A DNA stretch of 64,000 nucleotides from the NCBI GenBank assembly GCA_943788935.1, contig CALSSE010000017.1, positions 1 through 64,000 of the forward strand. Direction: 5' to 3'. Source of the DNA: an uncultured bacterium (GTDB taxonomy: Bacteria > Myxococcota_A > Bradymonadia > UBA7976 > VGTA01). Below, piece after piece: positions 35,284 through 44,150 of this stretch. The notes under the pieces were generated by a model. That model searched no databases and was not told the DNA's origin. It was given only the letters and a program-made list of their open reading frames with translations. The position numbers and the translations under genes were made by a program. Position 1 is the first letter of the stretch. Every line of letters starts with the position of its first letter.

Positions 35284-36649
35284 CGAGGTGCTAGACTGTT
35301 ATGATAACGACTGCGATGGAGAGGTCGATGAGGGGCAGATAGGGGCTCCAACACTCACCAACTGGGTCTTGGGTAATGCTAATCAACCCACGGCGCATTG
35401 CCACTATCGTCCGTATAATGATGGGACTAATGAGATATCTGAGGTGATTTTACGACCTGAAAGACGGCATTATAAACTCGGCAGTTTAACCGTTCATGAG
35501 GGGATGACGGTTAAGATCCGAAAAAACTCTAGATGGGTCAGAGAGTCCTCTGAAGAAGGGTCTTCACCCGGCTTTAGGCCATTGATCACCGTGACCGCTG
35601 ATATACTCGACTGTATGACTGATAAAGTCGGTGGACAGCTCACCCTCAGCGTTGAAGAGCTCAATATAGAGGCAGGAGGTGCGTTACGGGCTGACAGTGA
35701 ATCCTCTCCTTGTGAGATCACTGAGAGCTCTGACAAGAGCAAGAGTATCAATGGTGCTTCAGGAGGAGAGCTCTACCTCTTCGCCCGTGAGGCTCGATTA
35801 CATGGTGATCTGAGCGCAAATGGCGCTCCTCCACAGCCTCAAAGTGTCTCCAACAATGTGACACATTCCACGAGGATCTCGGGAGGTGCCGCTGGCTCAA
35901 TCTTCCTCAATTCACCAGAGCTTATTCTCAGGGGGGTGATCATGACCCAAGGGGGCATGGGTCAATGCGCACCGGTCAATAACCATGTCGCCACAGAGTG
36001 CATGGGCCCGTCACCCTTCTCTGGAGGAGGGCCGGGTCGGGAGGGGGGAGTCCCTTTTAACGCTACACTAGAGCTCGGTTATGAGGGAGGTGGAGGCTCT
36101 GGTGGCCGAGGGTACCAAGAGGTAAACATTAATCGGACATTGGGGCTCATCGGGATTGCCTCTGCTCCTGGACAGAGAACTGAGATCATCTCCGCCGATG
36201 GTAATGGGCACTGTGATGGAGAGATTGAATATGGTCCGGGGACTAAGCTGTTAATGGAGGGCTATAGTCTCTGTGATCGTACTGAGCCCTATAACGCTCG
36301 AGTGGTGAATGAGAACCGCGTGCTCTATCATCATACCTTTACCCCTCTCAACTCGAGAGGTGTCCCTATCGCTTCTATGTTTACCTATATTGAGCTCCGA
36401 AATTCCCTTAATGAACAGCTCGCCTCAACGACTTTAGCGGTGGGTATGCTCGGTCTTACAGAGCCTCTCGACGAAGGTGAATACTCTATTGTCTTCAACG
36501 GAGCGATTCAAGACCAAGAGGTCAGAGTCGTGAAGGTGGTCTCTCTTAACCCAGACCAACCGAACACACCTCGGGTCGTGAATGTCCCTGTCGAGGTCAC
36601 CATAGTGGAGGGTGAAGAAGTGATTCAAGGTATCTATCGCGTTGAATAA
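35213..36649 (+). CDS. 3' part of the frameshifted lipoprotein gene
   Basis: Open from a TAG at 35210, so it cannot start further upstream in its own frame, and its ATG 35213 has no RBS. Early on it shows IGDEVLDCYDNDCDGEVDEG, the motif expected after the Cys-rich region of the upstream piece. The rest (about 430 residues) is strand-rich and Gly-rich (GGAAGSIFLNSP, SGGGPGREGG, EGGGGSGGRGY), like large beta-helix surface proteins of myxobacteria, and ends in a small beta-sandwich-like part. Together the two pieces would make a lipoprotein of about 617 residues. Confidence 0.72.
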   Translation: MAFGPLVSLASYAAESRFGQFIGDEVLDCYDNDCDGEVDEGQIGAPTLTNWVLGNANQPTAHCHYRPYNDGTNEISEVILRPERRHYKLGSLTVHEGMTVKIRKNSRWVRESSEEGSSPGFRPLITVTADILDCMTDKVGGQLTLSVEELNIEAGGALRADSESSPCEITESSDKSKSINGASGGELYLFAREARLHGDLSANGAPPQPQSVSNNVTHSTRISGGAAGSIFLNSPELILRGVIMTQGGMGQCAPVNNHVATECMGPSPFSGGGPGREGGVPFNATLELGYEGGGGSGGRGYQEVNINRTLGLIGIASAPGQRTEIISADGNGHCDGEIEYGPGTKLLMEGYSLCDRTEPYNARVVNENRVLYHHTFTPLNSRGVPIASMFTYIELRNSLNEQLASTTLAVGMLGLTEPLDEGEYSIVFNGAIQDQEVRVVKVVSLNPDQPNTPRVVNVPVEVTIVEGEEVIQGIYRVE

Positions 36650-36677
36650 TCTTAATGAGGGGGCTCGCGGTCTCTCC

Positions 36678-37811
36678 TTATCGATTTTGGTATTTCCCAC
36701 TCCGCTTCAAGAGGTTTTGGGTATATTTGTCTTGCCACCGACCACCGAGATGAGCGGCTACAGTAGTGAACCCCGGTAGCTTTGACCTCACCTGTTCTAA
36801 GGTATAGATGAGCGGAACCACCCCGATCACTGCGTAGCTTACCGCGCTGAGGGGGACACCGAGGTGACAGAGCGCCTCGTCTCCTAAAAAAAGCCTCGAT
36901 ACGCCTGCTCTGATCTTCATCGCCGCCTGAGCTTGTACTCGCTCTACCCATCCCTCAGCGAGAGCTTGAGGGACCTCATGGAGCGCTCTTCCGAGGACCG
37001 CGGCCTCTGGACCCGCTACACTTTGAGTCATACCGATGAGGTAAAAGAGACGCCTGGCCTCCCGCTCATCGCTGGGTAGTAAGCTCTCTGTGACCCCTAA
37101 AAGTACCCCGACATATCGCCACAAATGGATTACGCTCAGTGACTCACGCTCGTTAAATCGGAGCCCTAGCGCCCTACCGGTGATTAAATAAGAGAGAGAG
37201 AAGAGGAGCTGGGTGGCGAGCATGTCTGCTTGATTGACCGGAGCGCCCCATTGCTCAGTGGACCACTGTGGGTGATGGCGTAAATGATAACGAATATGAG
37301 CGTGTAAGAGTCTCACTCGGATGATCGCTCGATATCCTCTCGCTCCTCGCTTCAGGCCTTCTTCGCTGAGTACATCTTGAACAAATTGGGTAGTGTCAGC
37401 GAGTCGTTGAGGCGCATAATCAGCGAGTCTACCGGTGAGGAGGAGCGGCTGAATGACTCCTTCATAACGATAGCCTCCCATCAGCGCGACATTGACTAGG
37501 AGCCAATTACCCAAGGGACCGCTGCGACGTACGGTCTGACGAGCGACTCCTAATAAGGATTCATCGAGCCATAGAGGGATATGTTCAAGTTGCTCAAAGA
37601 GAGCGATGAGAGGAGCTGGCGGACGATAGAGGTTTTGAATCCCCTCTTCGATCGCTCGATGAACCCAGCGCTCAGAGAGCTCTCGGTCTAGCTGCTCGGC
37701 GGCGAAGCTAACCCACTCATCTGCGAGCGGGTCTTCTTGATAGAGCGCTTGGGCGATCGTCATCGCCTGCTCATCACTAGGTTCGCTGATCCCTTTCATA
37801 TAGGTCTTCAC
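36678..37811 (-). CDS. MpaB/DUF2236-family oxygenase-like protein
   Basis: A 377-residue protein with the DUF2236 pattern shared by MpaB and the latex-clearing oxygenase Lcp: GGYRYEGVIQPLLLTGRL, RVRLLHAHIRYHL (candidate heme-region His), NQADMLATQLLFSL and LRFNERESLSVIHLWRYVGVLLGV. Annotated from GTG 37811, but sequence upstream in this frame (DHRRPIPPELRRYV) still looks coding and has no start. An ATG at 37908 with GGGGAGAG upstream lies one base out of phase, separated by C6 and C7 runs. The real gene probably begins there, so this is a truncated or phase-shifted reading. Substrate unknown. Confidence 0.8.
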   Translation of the reverse strand: MKTYMKGISEPSDEQAMTIAQALYQEDPLADEWVSFAAEQLDRELSERWVHRAIEEGIQNLYRPPAPLIALFEQLEHIPLWLDESLLGVARQTVRRSGPLGNWLLVNVALMGGYRYEGVIQPLLLTGRLADYAPQRLADTTQFVQDVLSEEGLKRGARGYRAIIRVRLLHAHIRYHLRHHPQWSTEQWGAPVNQADMLATQLLFSLSYLITGRALGLRFNERESLSVIHLWRYVGVLLGVTESLLPSDEREARRLFYLIGMTQSVAGPEAAVLGRALHEVPQALAEGWVERVQAQAAMKIRAGVSRLFLGDEALCHLGVPLSAVSYAVIGVVPLIYTLEQVRSKLPGFTTVAAHLGGRWQDKYTQNLLKRSGKYQNR

Positions 37812-37862
37812 ATAGCGGCGAAGCTCGGGAGGGATAGGGCGTCGATGGTCTTGAAAACGATC

Positions 37863-37885
37863 GGGGGGACGACGGGGGGGTGGGG
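37863..37885. repeat. Poly-G tracts between MpaB start and body
   Basis: Runs of G6 (37863-37868), G7 (37874-37880) and G4 (37882-37885) on the plus strand. They sit exactly where the reading frame from ATG 37908 fails to join the MpaB frame; loss of one base would restore it. Confidence 0.7.
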
Positions 37886-37908
37886 TGAGAGTGAGGTGTG
37901 TGGTTCAT

Positions 37909-38237
37909 AACGATGTACTCTCCCCTCTGCAATCTCTGATCTTGACCTGCCTGTTGGCTCACGTCGATAGGTTAATCGTATAAAAAATGATGCAGGACAG
38001 CAACTTTAGTCGTCTCAGAACAGCCGCTTCAACCTCCGACTCCCTCTGACACCCTCTGACACACTTTGATCAATGACAAACTTTGATCAATGGTCGATCG
38101 ATTTTAGGCTTTTTCAGAGACCAATCCTATGGATTGAAAAAAAAGTCCTTAAATGATGACTAAAGTGGCCGATAAGTACTTTGGTGAGCTCACCCCCACC
38201 ATTTATCTCGCGACACTCCCCAAACGGAGGACACACG
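37909..38237. other. Intergenic, 329 bp, divergent promoter region with small duplications
   Basis: Holds a duplicated CCCTCTGACA (38042-38061) and a duplicated CTTTGATCAATG (38064-38075 and 38081-38092, 17 bp apart). The second pair contains the palindrome TTGATCAA and could be an operator. No gene seen. Confidence 0.55.
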
Positions 38238-41000
38238 ATGTGTAAGCACTATAAACTTGGAACTCTCCTCGCGCTCTCCCTTTCAACGTTGACATTTGGA
38301 TGTTCCGAATCTTCCACCGAAGGCTCAATGGAACAACAGGTCGATGGAGCACCTGCATCTTTGGAGAGTCAAGAGCATCAGATTCGCTATGGCGAAGAAG
38401 ACGGTGACACCCACCCCAGCGTGGTTAAGTTGATCATGAACCTCGGAGGGAGCTACTCGCTCTGCTCTGGCTCAGTGATTCATGAACAGGCAGTATTGAC
38501 CGCCGCACACTGCATTGATAGCGTTTCGTCCGCTGAGGACGTGATGGTCATTATCGGCGAACAGTCCATCTCCGCCAGTGAGATGTATATTCATCCAGAA
38601 TACTCAGAGAATACTCCTCATGTTCGCTATGCTGAGGGAGATTATTATCGTTTCAGTGGCGCTGACATCGCGGTATTAACCTTTGATGAGATGCTCCCCG
38701 CTCCAGTGGTCTCTCTCGGATCTATTCCCGAGCAAAAGGGGGAACTACTCACGGTTGTGGGCTATGGTAATAATGAGCACCTCACCAATGGGATTAGGCG
38801 TAATGGTACTGTTGAGTACGTGGCGACAGCGCCTACTTACTTACTCGATCAAGTCAGCGTTGATCAGGAGGCGGGCAGCATCCTCATCGACCCCGGACCG
38901 ACAGACCAAACAGTGTGTCGAGGCGACAGCGGTGGAGCGCTCTTACACCAAGGAGAACTGGTCGGTGTGACCTCGGGTGGCCTCGTAAATGGAGGTTCTG
39001 GGAACCTATGTGTTCTTTTCCGGAATGCTAATTTCATCTCGGCGCTCGCTTACCATAATTGGATCAGTCAATATGTCGACTTAAGCCCCAAGGAAGAGCC
39101 TGCGCCTGAAGAGGAAGAGCCTGCGCCTGAAGAGGAAGAGCCTGCGCCCGAAGAGGAAGAGCCTGCGCCCGAAGAGGAAGAGCCTGCGCCCGAAGAGGAA
39201 GAGCCTGCGCCTGAAGAGGAAGAGCCTGCGCCCGAAGAGGAAGAGCCTGCGCCCGAAGAGGAAGAGCCTGCGCCTGAAGAGGAAGAGCCTGCGCCCGAAG
39301 AGGAAGAGCCTGCGCCTGAAGAGGAAGAGCCTGCGCCTGAGAGTTCAGTCGGAGAGTATGGACGAGCGACGATCTCTCAAGAGTGGTCTACGATCCAAGT
39401 ACAGGGGAGCTATGAAGACCCTGTAGTGATCATCTCTGATCCGCAGACCGGAGTGGCGATGATGTCATCGGCCCGATTGCGTAATCTCAGCTCATCATCT
39501 TTCGAGGTGAGACTACAGCGACCTCAATCAGAGGTCTCTCAAGGAGCGCTCAACAGCGCAGAGGTGAGCTACCTGATCGTCGAGTCTGGTCAGTGGAGAC
39601 TTGAGGGAGGCTTACAGATCTCCGTAGGTCACTTCGCTTCAGATAAGTTGAGCAGTAGAGGGTTTAGCCGAGTAGTGCTCTCAGGGTTCGCTGATACTCC
39701 AGCAGTCTTGACTCAAGTTCAGACCAGTCAAGGGGGAGATTTTGTGGTCACCAGAACCAGAAGGCAGACCGCTCAGAGCTTCGAGGTCACCATGCAAGAG
39801 GAAGAGCAATTGAATCGCGGTCTTCATCAACGAGAGACTATTGGTTGGATCGCGATCAGCCAAGGGACCTCTACCAGCGCTAGCGTTACGGTGGAGTCTG
39901 GGTCAACCGCTCGACAGTATAGTCATAGAGGTTCTGCCCTACAGCTCATGTCAAATATGGAGTCACCGAGCCTCCTCATCAAGCTGAGTTCTTACTTTGG
40001 AGCAGATACAGCTAATATACGAGTCATTGATAATGATCAGAGCGCGTTGAGTATCCAAGTTATGGAAGATAGTTCTCGTGATAGCGAGAAGCGTCACACT
40101 CGCGAAGAGGTGAGCTATCTCGCGCTAGAGGGTGAATTTGGCCACTTAGTGATCGACCCACAGCATTCACCAGAAGAACCCTCTTCACGCGCTTTTGGCG
40201 AATATGGTCAGGTCACCCTCACCCAAGAGTGGCAGACCTTGAGGACTCAACATCGCTATGAGAACCCAGTCGTGGTCCTCGCTGACCCCTCCGCTCAGGG
40301 AGGAGTGGCGGTCACTGCTCGTCTCCGCGCGGTCTCCGCTCAATCTTTCGAGGCCAAGCTCGTGTCCTCTCGCTCAGATCTCAATATAGAGCCTTCTACG
40401 GTCAGCTTCATGGTTCTCGAAGAGGGCGAGTGGGTCTCTGCTAGCGGCGCCAAGATGCTCGCGGGACATCGGTCATCATCTCGATTGAGCAGACGAGGCT
40501 GGGAGTCGGTCTCTTTTAACCCACTTCGCCAAAACGCTGTCGCTCTCACTCAAGTTCAAACTAACAATGAAGGTGGATGGTTGACGACAAGAGTACGCCG
40601 TCAGAGCCGAAGCTCTTTCCAGGTCGCTATGCAAGAGGTAGAAGCGACTAACCGAGGCCAGCATGCCGAAGAGTCGATTGGCTGGATTGTGATCGAGCCC
40701 GGTGACCATGATCTTGGAGATGCTCGATTGATCAGCGCCACTACCCCACGAGCCTTTACTCATCAGCCGGTTCAGCTCAGCTATGGTGAGGGTTTCGAGT
40801 CACGAACTACGGTTATCGGTAAGCTCGGTTCGTCACATGGAGGAGACAGCTCAAATCTCTCGATGACTGAGGTCGATGGAGGAGGCTTTGTCGGCATAGT
40901 CGCCGAAGAGCGATCCCGTGATCAAGAGCTGAGACATATCAGTGAGCGAGTCAGCCTCGTAGCGCTCTCTCACACAGCGGGCGTGTTCATGACGGAGTGA
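38238..41000 (+). CDS. Trypsin-like (S1) serine protease lipoprotein with tandem beta domains
   Basis: A 920-residue secreted protein. ATG 38238 has GGAGG 7 nt upstream. The lipobox TFGC gives lipid Cys22. The protease domain has a full triad: H91 (LTAAHC), D143 (ADIAVL) and S231 (CRGDSGGAL). A rigid acidic stalk of about 12 EEEEPAP units (21-bp repeat) follows. The C-terminal 550 residues are two halves starting GEYGRATISQEW (about 372) and GEYGQVTLTQEW (about 654). Each holds three subdomains with the pattern P-V-V..., SFEV, and E-x-[I/V]-[G/S]-[W/Y]-[I/L]-[A/V], like adhesive beta-sandwich modules. Likely a surface protease with a binding region; activation by cleavage near IRYGEE is expected for S1 enzymes. 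Confidence 0.9.
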   Translation: MCKHYKLGTLLALSLSTLTFGCSESSTEGSMEQQVDGAPASLESQEHQIRYGEEDGDTHPSVVKLIMNLGGSYSLCSGSVIHEQAVLTAAHCIDSVSSAEDVMVIIGEQSISASEMYIHPEYSENTPHVRYAEGDYYRFSGADIAVLTFDEMLPAPVVSLGSIPEQKGELLTVVGYGNNEHLTNGIRRNGTVEYVATAPTYLLDQVSVDQEAGSILIDPGPTDQTVCRGDSGGALLHQGELVGVTSGGLVNGGSGNLCVLFRNANFISALAYHNWISQYVDLSPKEEPAPEEEEPAPEEEEPAPEEEEPAPEEEEPAPEEEEPAPEEEEPAPEEEEPAPEEEEPAPEEEEPAPEEEEPAPEEEEPAPESSVGEYGRATISQEWSTIQVQGSYEDPVVIISDPQTGVAMMSSARLRNLSSSSFEVRLQRPQSEVSQGALNSAEVSYLIVESGQWRLEGGLQISVGHFASDKLSSRGFSRVVLSGFADTPAVLTQVQTSQGGDFVVTRTRRQTAQSFEVTMQEEEQLNRGLHQRETIGWIAISQGTSTSASVTVESGSTARQYSHRGSALQLMSNMESPSLLIKLSSYFGADTANIRVIDNDQSALSIQVMEDSSRDSEKRHTREEVSYLALEGEFGHLVIDPQHSPEEPSSRAFGEYGQVTLTQEWQTLRTQHRYENPVVVLADPSAQGGVAVTARLRAVSAQSFEAKLVSSRSDLNIEPSTVSFMVLEEGEWVSASGAKMLAGHRSSSRLSRRGWESVSFNPLRQNAVALTQVQTNNEGGWLTTRVRRQSRSSFQVAMQEVEATNRGQHAEESIGWIVIEPGDHDLGDARLISATTPRAFTHQPVQLSYGEGFESRTTVIGKLGSSHGGDSSNLSMTEVDGGGFVGIVAEERSRDQELRHISERVSLVALSHTAGVFMTE
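39095..39342. repeat. 21-bp in-frame repeat (EEEEPAP), about 12 copies
   Basis: Near-identical GAAGAGGAAGAGCCTGCGCCT units differing only by silent C/T changes, forming the stalk between protease and beta domains. Confidence 0.95.
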
Positions 41001-41019
41001 CTCGCTTGTGGCTTAGCGA

Positions 41020-42366
41020 TTAAACGATATTAACTAAGCGAGGCGCTCGTTTAAGTCGCTCTTTTATATCCTCAGTAGACCAAATCGACCCCTCTCTCCA
41101 CTGAAGATTCAAGACCTCCTCAAGCGTAAAACCTAGAATCGTAGGAGGAGCGTCAGTGATCTCATCGGGGATAGGAGTGAGGCGAGTTTCAAAGACTCCA
41201 TGATCGAAGGGGACACCTGGAGGAGGTGAGGTTCGTACGAGCTGCTCATGCAGGCCTTGAGATTCATACTCGAGCGCTCTGTGAATACAGTAAGGATTAT
41301 TACCCGCCTTACCCATTGTGCAGTGTGAGGTCCAAGTACACCCCCCCTTGCATACATCGGCGTAATAGCATTGGTGACAATAGCCCCAGAGGTCATCGCG
41401 CCCTCGCAGGCGGGTGTGGTTCACTTCCGGGGCATGATGTAGCACATCCATAATCTGATCTTGATGGGTATATCCGCCAGTGAAGTGATCAGAGGGGAGA
41501 GAGGGACAGCCTTTGATCTTACCATCGGCCTCAATCCCAACGCAGCTCTTACCGGCTTTACAGCCGCTCCAGTGAGCCCCCGACTGACCTCCATAGCGGA
41601 TTTGTTCTTCAAAGGGTCCAAAGTAGCCGATATTGTTGCCGGGGAAGAGCCTAGCACCTGCAGGCTTGAGTCGATTCTCTTTGATCCAAGCGAGCAGAGG
41701 GAAGAGCTCAAGGAGGTCATAGGGTTGGAGGAGCAAGCCGGGGCGATCAGCCCCTCTTCCCATGGGGACGGTGATCTGAATTTGCCAACCGAGCGCACCG
41801 AGGTCAACTAACAGCTGAGAGAGCGCGGGGAGCTCAGGAAGGGACAGCCGATTGATTTGGCTATTCATCCCCACTCCCATACTCGTCTGAGAGACTCGTT
41901 CGGCGGCGTCGAGGGCCGCTCGCCAAGAACCAGGCGAGCCACGCTGAGCGTCATGAGTGTGCTCTAGCCCATCGATCGAGAAAGAGATGTGCCTTAAGCC
42001 AGCGGCCTCAGCTCGCTTCACTCGCTCTTCATTCATCCCCCGCCCACCTGTCGCCATGGTACAGGCCATGCCGCTCTTGGTGATCGCTGAGGCGATGATG
42101 TCCCAATCTTCCCGAAGGTAGGCCTCTCCTCCGATGAGGGTTACCTCGGTGAAGCCGCCCTCTTTGAGCTGCTTTACCGTATCAAGGCATTGATCAGTGC
42201 TCAATTCACCGCTTCGTACATTGCCTGCTCGTGAGCCACAGTGCTTGCATCCCAAGTCACAAGCGAGGGTAATCTCCCACACACAATATTTAGGAGTGAC
42301 CGTCTTGGGAGAGGTATGCTCAGCATAACGAGCGAACTCCCGCGGAGTTTCGATAGAGTCAGACAT
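41020..42366 (-). CDS. Radical SAM/SPASM peptide- or lipoprotein-modifying enzyme
   Basis: About 448 residues. The radical SAM cluster motif is C36, C40 and C43 (ACDLGCKHC); IGGEAYLRED and SFSIDG are further SAM-barrel blocks. The C-terminal SPASM region supplies many Cys: SGCKAGKSCVGIEADG, GCPSL, YCHQCYYADVCKGGC and NPYC, enough for two auxiliary 4Fe-4S clusters, as in RiPP maturases. ATG 42366 follows AGTGGA; a GTG at 42387 is the alternative. It lies 49 bp after the repeat lipoprotein gene on the same strand, so its natural substrate is probably that lipoprotein. The chemistry (cross-link, thioether, epimerisation or other) cannot be predicted. Confidence 0.9.
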   Translation of the reverse strand: MSDSIETPREFARYAEHTSPKTVTPKYCVWEITLACDLGCKHCGSRAGNVRSGELSTDQCLDTVKQLKEGGFTEVTLIGGEAYLREDWDIIASAITKSGMACTMATGGRGMNEERVKRAEAAGLRHISFSIDGLEHTHDAQRGSPGSWRAALDAAERVSQTSMGVGMNSQINRLSLPELPALSQLLVDLGALGWQIQITVPMGRGADRPGLLLQPYDLLELFPLLAWIKENRLKPAGARLFPGNNIGYFGPFEEQIRYGGQSGAHWSGCKAGKSCVGIEADGKIKGCPSLPSDHFTGGYTHQDQIMDVLHHAPEVNHTRLRGRDDLWGYCHQCYYADVCKGGCTWTSHCTMGKAGNNPYCIHRALEYESQGLHEQLVRTSPPPGVPFDHGVFETRLTPIPDEITDAPPTILGFTLEEVLNLQWREGSIWSTEDIKERLKRAPRLVNIV

Positions 42367-42436
42367 GATAGATCCACTTCGGGCCACGCTCGGCCAACAT
42401 AGGAGCGCGATGACTCAAAGCGCTCTTCACTTATAT

Positions 42437-43141
42437 TTAGCCTTCTGCACCAGCGGGCGGGGCTCCATATTCAGGCTGGGGAGAGTCATCTCCTGCAGGG
42501 ACCATCTCTACGCCAGCGGCTTCACCAGCGGCCTCTCCAGCGGCTTCACCAGCGGCTTCACCAGCGGCTTCACCAGCGGCTTCACCAGCGGCTTCACCAG
42601 CGGCCTCACCAGCGGCTTCACCAGCGGCCTCACCAGCGGCTTCACCAGCGGCCTCACCAGCGGCCTCACCAGCGGCTTCACCAGCGGCCTCACCAGCGGC
42701 TTCACCAGCGGCCTCACCAGCGGCTTCACCAGCCGGAAAAACACCATACACAGGTTGATCTGCTACCCCTGCGAGGTCATCTTCGCCGGCAGGAAAGACC
42801 CCATATTCACCAGCAAATATAGGCTCGCCGGCCATCACCATGTCTACCCCACCCATTTCCGCTCCTGCCTCTGCACCAGCGGATGGATCTTCGATAACCT
42901 CGTCATCATCACACGCTCCAAAAGTGAGGCTTGCGCTAAGTAATCCTAAAGCGATCTTTGAGGTACGTGAAGCCCCTATGGGTGTAGGAGAGCTGCTGCC
43001 TATAATGTGTGTTCCACAGAAGTCACAGCGAAGTTTGAGGAGTGAACTCTCATCGAGACTACGATCTATTTGATGATGTCGAGCGCATCCACTACAGCGA
43101 GTGAGGTCGTGATTAGATACCGATATAACATGCTTTTTCAT
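42437..43141 (-). CDS. Precursor-like repeat lipoprotein, probable substrate of the radical SAM enzyme
   Basis: About 234 residues from ATG 43141; ATG 43186 lies over the promoter -10. The layout is unusual. First is a cytoplasmic N-terminus with zinc-ribbon-like pairs C16/C19 and C39/C42. Next come a hydrophobic stretch (SKIALGLLSASLTFGAC) and lipobox-like Cys77 followed by DDDE, and an acidic Gly/Ala linker. YGVFPAGE occurs at 113-120 and 132-139, then 18 exact GEAA tetrapeptides (138-209), and the C-terminus is PEYGAPPAGAEG. The three YG[V/A][F/P]PAG motifs are the best candidates for modified sites. It resembles in plan the rSAM/lipoprotein systems (TIGR04133/TIGR04134) of other bacteria, whose lipoproteins carry a YGxP motif after the lipid Cys. 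Family membership is unproven. Confidence 0.75.
   Translation of the reverse strand: MKKHVISVSNHDLTRCSGCARHHQIDRSLDESSLLKLRCDFCGTHIIGSSSPTPIGASRTSKIALGLLSASLTFGACDDDEVIEDPSAGAEAGAEMGGVDMVMAGEPIFAGEYGVFPAGEDDLAGVADQPVYGVFPAGEAAGEAAGEAAGEAAGEAAGEAAGEAAGEAAGEAAGEAAGEAAGEAAGEAAGEAAGEAAGEAAGEAAGEAAGVEMVPAGDDSPQPEYGAPPAGAEG
42510..42736. repeat. 12-bp in-frame repeat (GEAA), 18 copies
   Basis: Plus-strand units CAGCGGCTTCAC/CAGCGGCCTCAC, alternating silently at one position. On the coding strand this is Gly-Glu-Ala-Ala. Both other frames are also open across the array. Confidence 0.95.
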
Positions 43142-43184
43142 AAGGAGAACTCTACGGAGCTTAAGTTTTTCACAAGTGATATAC

Positions 43185-43213
43185 ATTATGTTGACTTAAC
43201 TACTCTTAAACAA
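43185..43213 (-). promoter_or_regulatory. Promoter of the repeat lipoprotein-radical SAM operon
   Basis: On the minus strand, -35 TTGTTT (43208-43213), 17-bp spacer, -10 CATAAT (43185-43190). Transcription would begin near 43178, leaving a leader of about 37 nt before ATG 43141, which favours that start. Confidence 0.55.
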
Positions 43214-43385
43214 GAGGTTATTATAATTTATGAACTCATCAATACGACCTCATAAATATGAAGTGCCATACCATGAGCCAAAGAGTTTGGGTCTCAAAGA
43301 ATCTGCATGCTAATGTTCCTCACGAGTATTGATGACCCCCATGGGGCGTGTCTCGCCACGATAGAGCGGGGTCGAGGAGACAGAG

Positions 43386-44150
43386 ATGAGAGTAAATCAG
43401 CTCAAGGTTGTGGTCACCGGTGGTGGGAGCGGAATGGGGCGCCATTTTGTAGAGCGACTCCTCCAAGACGGGGCCTCAGTCTCCGCTTGGGATATGAATC
43501 TCGCTGCCTTAAAGAGCCTACAAGCTCAATATGGTGATGAGCGATTGCATATTGTGGAAGTCGATGTCTCTGATGAGGAGAGAGTCAAGAAGGCGATGAA
43601 GAGCGCTTGGGAGCGATTTAAGGGGATTAATGGCTTAGTGAACAACGCGGGGATATTTCGAGACTCTTTGCTTGTCAAAAAAGATAGTCAGAGTGGTGAA
43701 GTGAAGACGATGAGCCTCAGTCAATGGCAGACAGTCCTCAACGTTGATCTTACAGGCCCTTTTCTCTGTATTCGAGAATTGAGCGAGCTGCTAGTAAGAG
43801 ATGGCGGTGATGAGCCGGCGGTGATTATTAACATCAGCAGTATCTCTCGAGCAGGCAATATAGGACAAGGTAACTACTCGGCGGCTAAAGCAGCGCTGGT
43901 CGCAGACACTGTGACTTGGGCTAAGGAATTAGCTCGATATAAAGTGAGAGTCGCTGCGATCTCACCGGGTTTTGTAGAGACACCCATTTTGGAGGGAATG
44001 CGTCCAGAAATGATAGGCAAGATGGTCAAGCAGGTTCCCCTGCGCCGTCTTGGTCAACCTGAAGAAATCTACACAGGTTTAAGGTTCATCGTAGAGTGTG
44101 ATTACTTTACAGGACGTAGCCTAGATATTGACGGCGGTTTACGTCTTTGA
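43386..44150 (+). CDS. Short-chain dehydrogenase/reductase, FabG-like
   Basis: A 254-residue NAD(P)-dependent SDR. TGGGSGMG is the cofactor motif (about 11-18), NNAG (90s) the structural motif, and ISSISRAGNIGQGNYSAAKAA carries the catalytic Ser, Tyr and Lys; PGFVETPI and the ending DIDGGLRL are typical of FabG-like enzymes. GAGGAG lies 6 nt before ATG. Substrate unknown. Its stop codon lies inside the first unit of a 22-bp repeat. Confidence 0.9.
   Translation: MRVNQLKVVVTGGGSGMGRHFVERLLQDGASVSAWDMNLAALKSLQAQYGDERLHIVEVDVSDEERVKKAMKSAWERFKGINGLVNNAGIFRDSLLVKKDSQSGEVKTMSLSQWQTVLNVDLTGPFLCIRELSELLVRDGGDEPAVIINISSISRAGNIGQGNYSAAKAALVADTVTWAKELARYKVRVAAISPGFVETPILEGMRPEMIGKMVKQVPLRRLGQPEEIYTGLRFIVECDYFTGRSLDIDGGLRL

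Noticed and set aside
42365..42943. Plus-strand frame rich in TSGF repeats
   Set aside because: It is the antisense reading of the GEAA array. The minus-strand protein has a lipobox, motifs and a partner gene, so that strand is coding.
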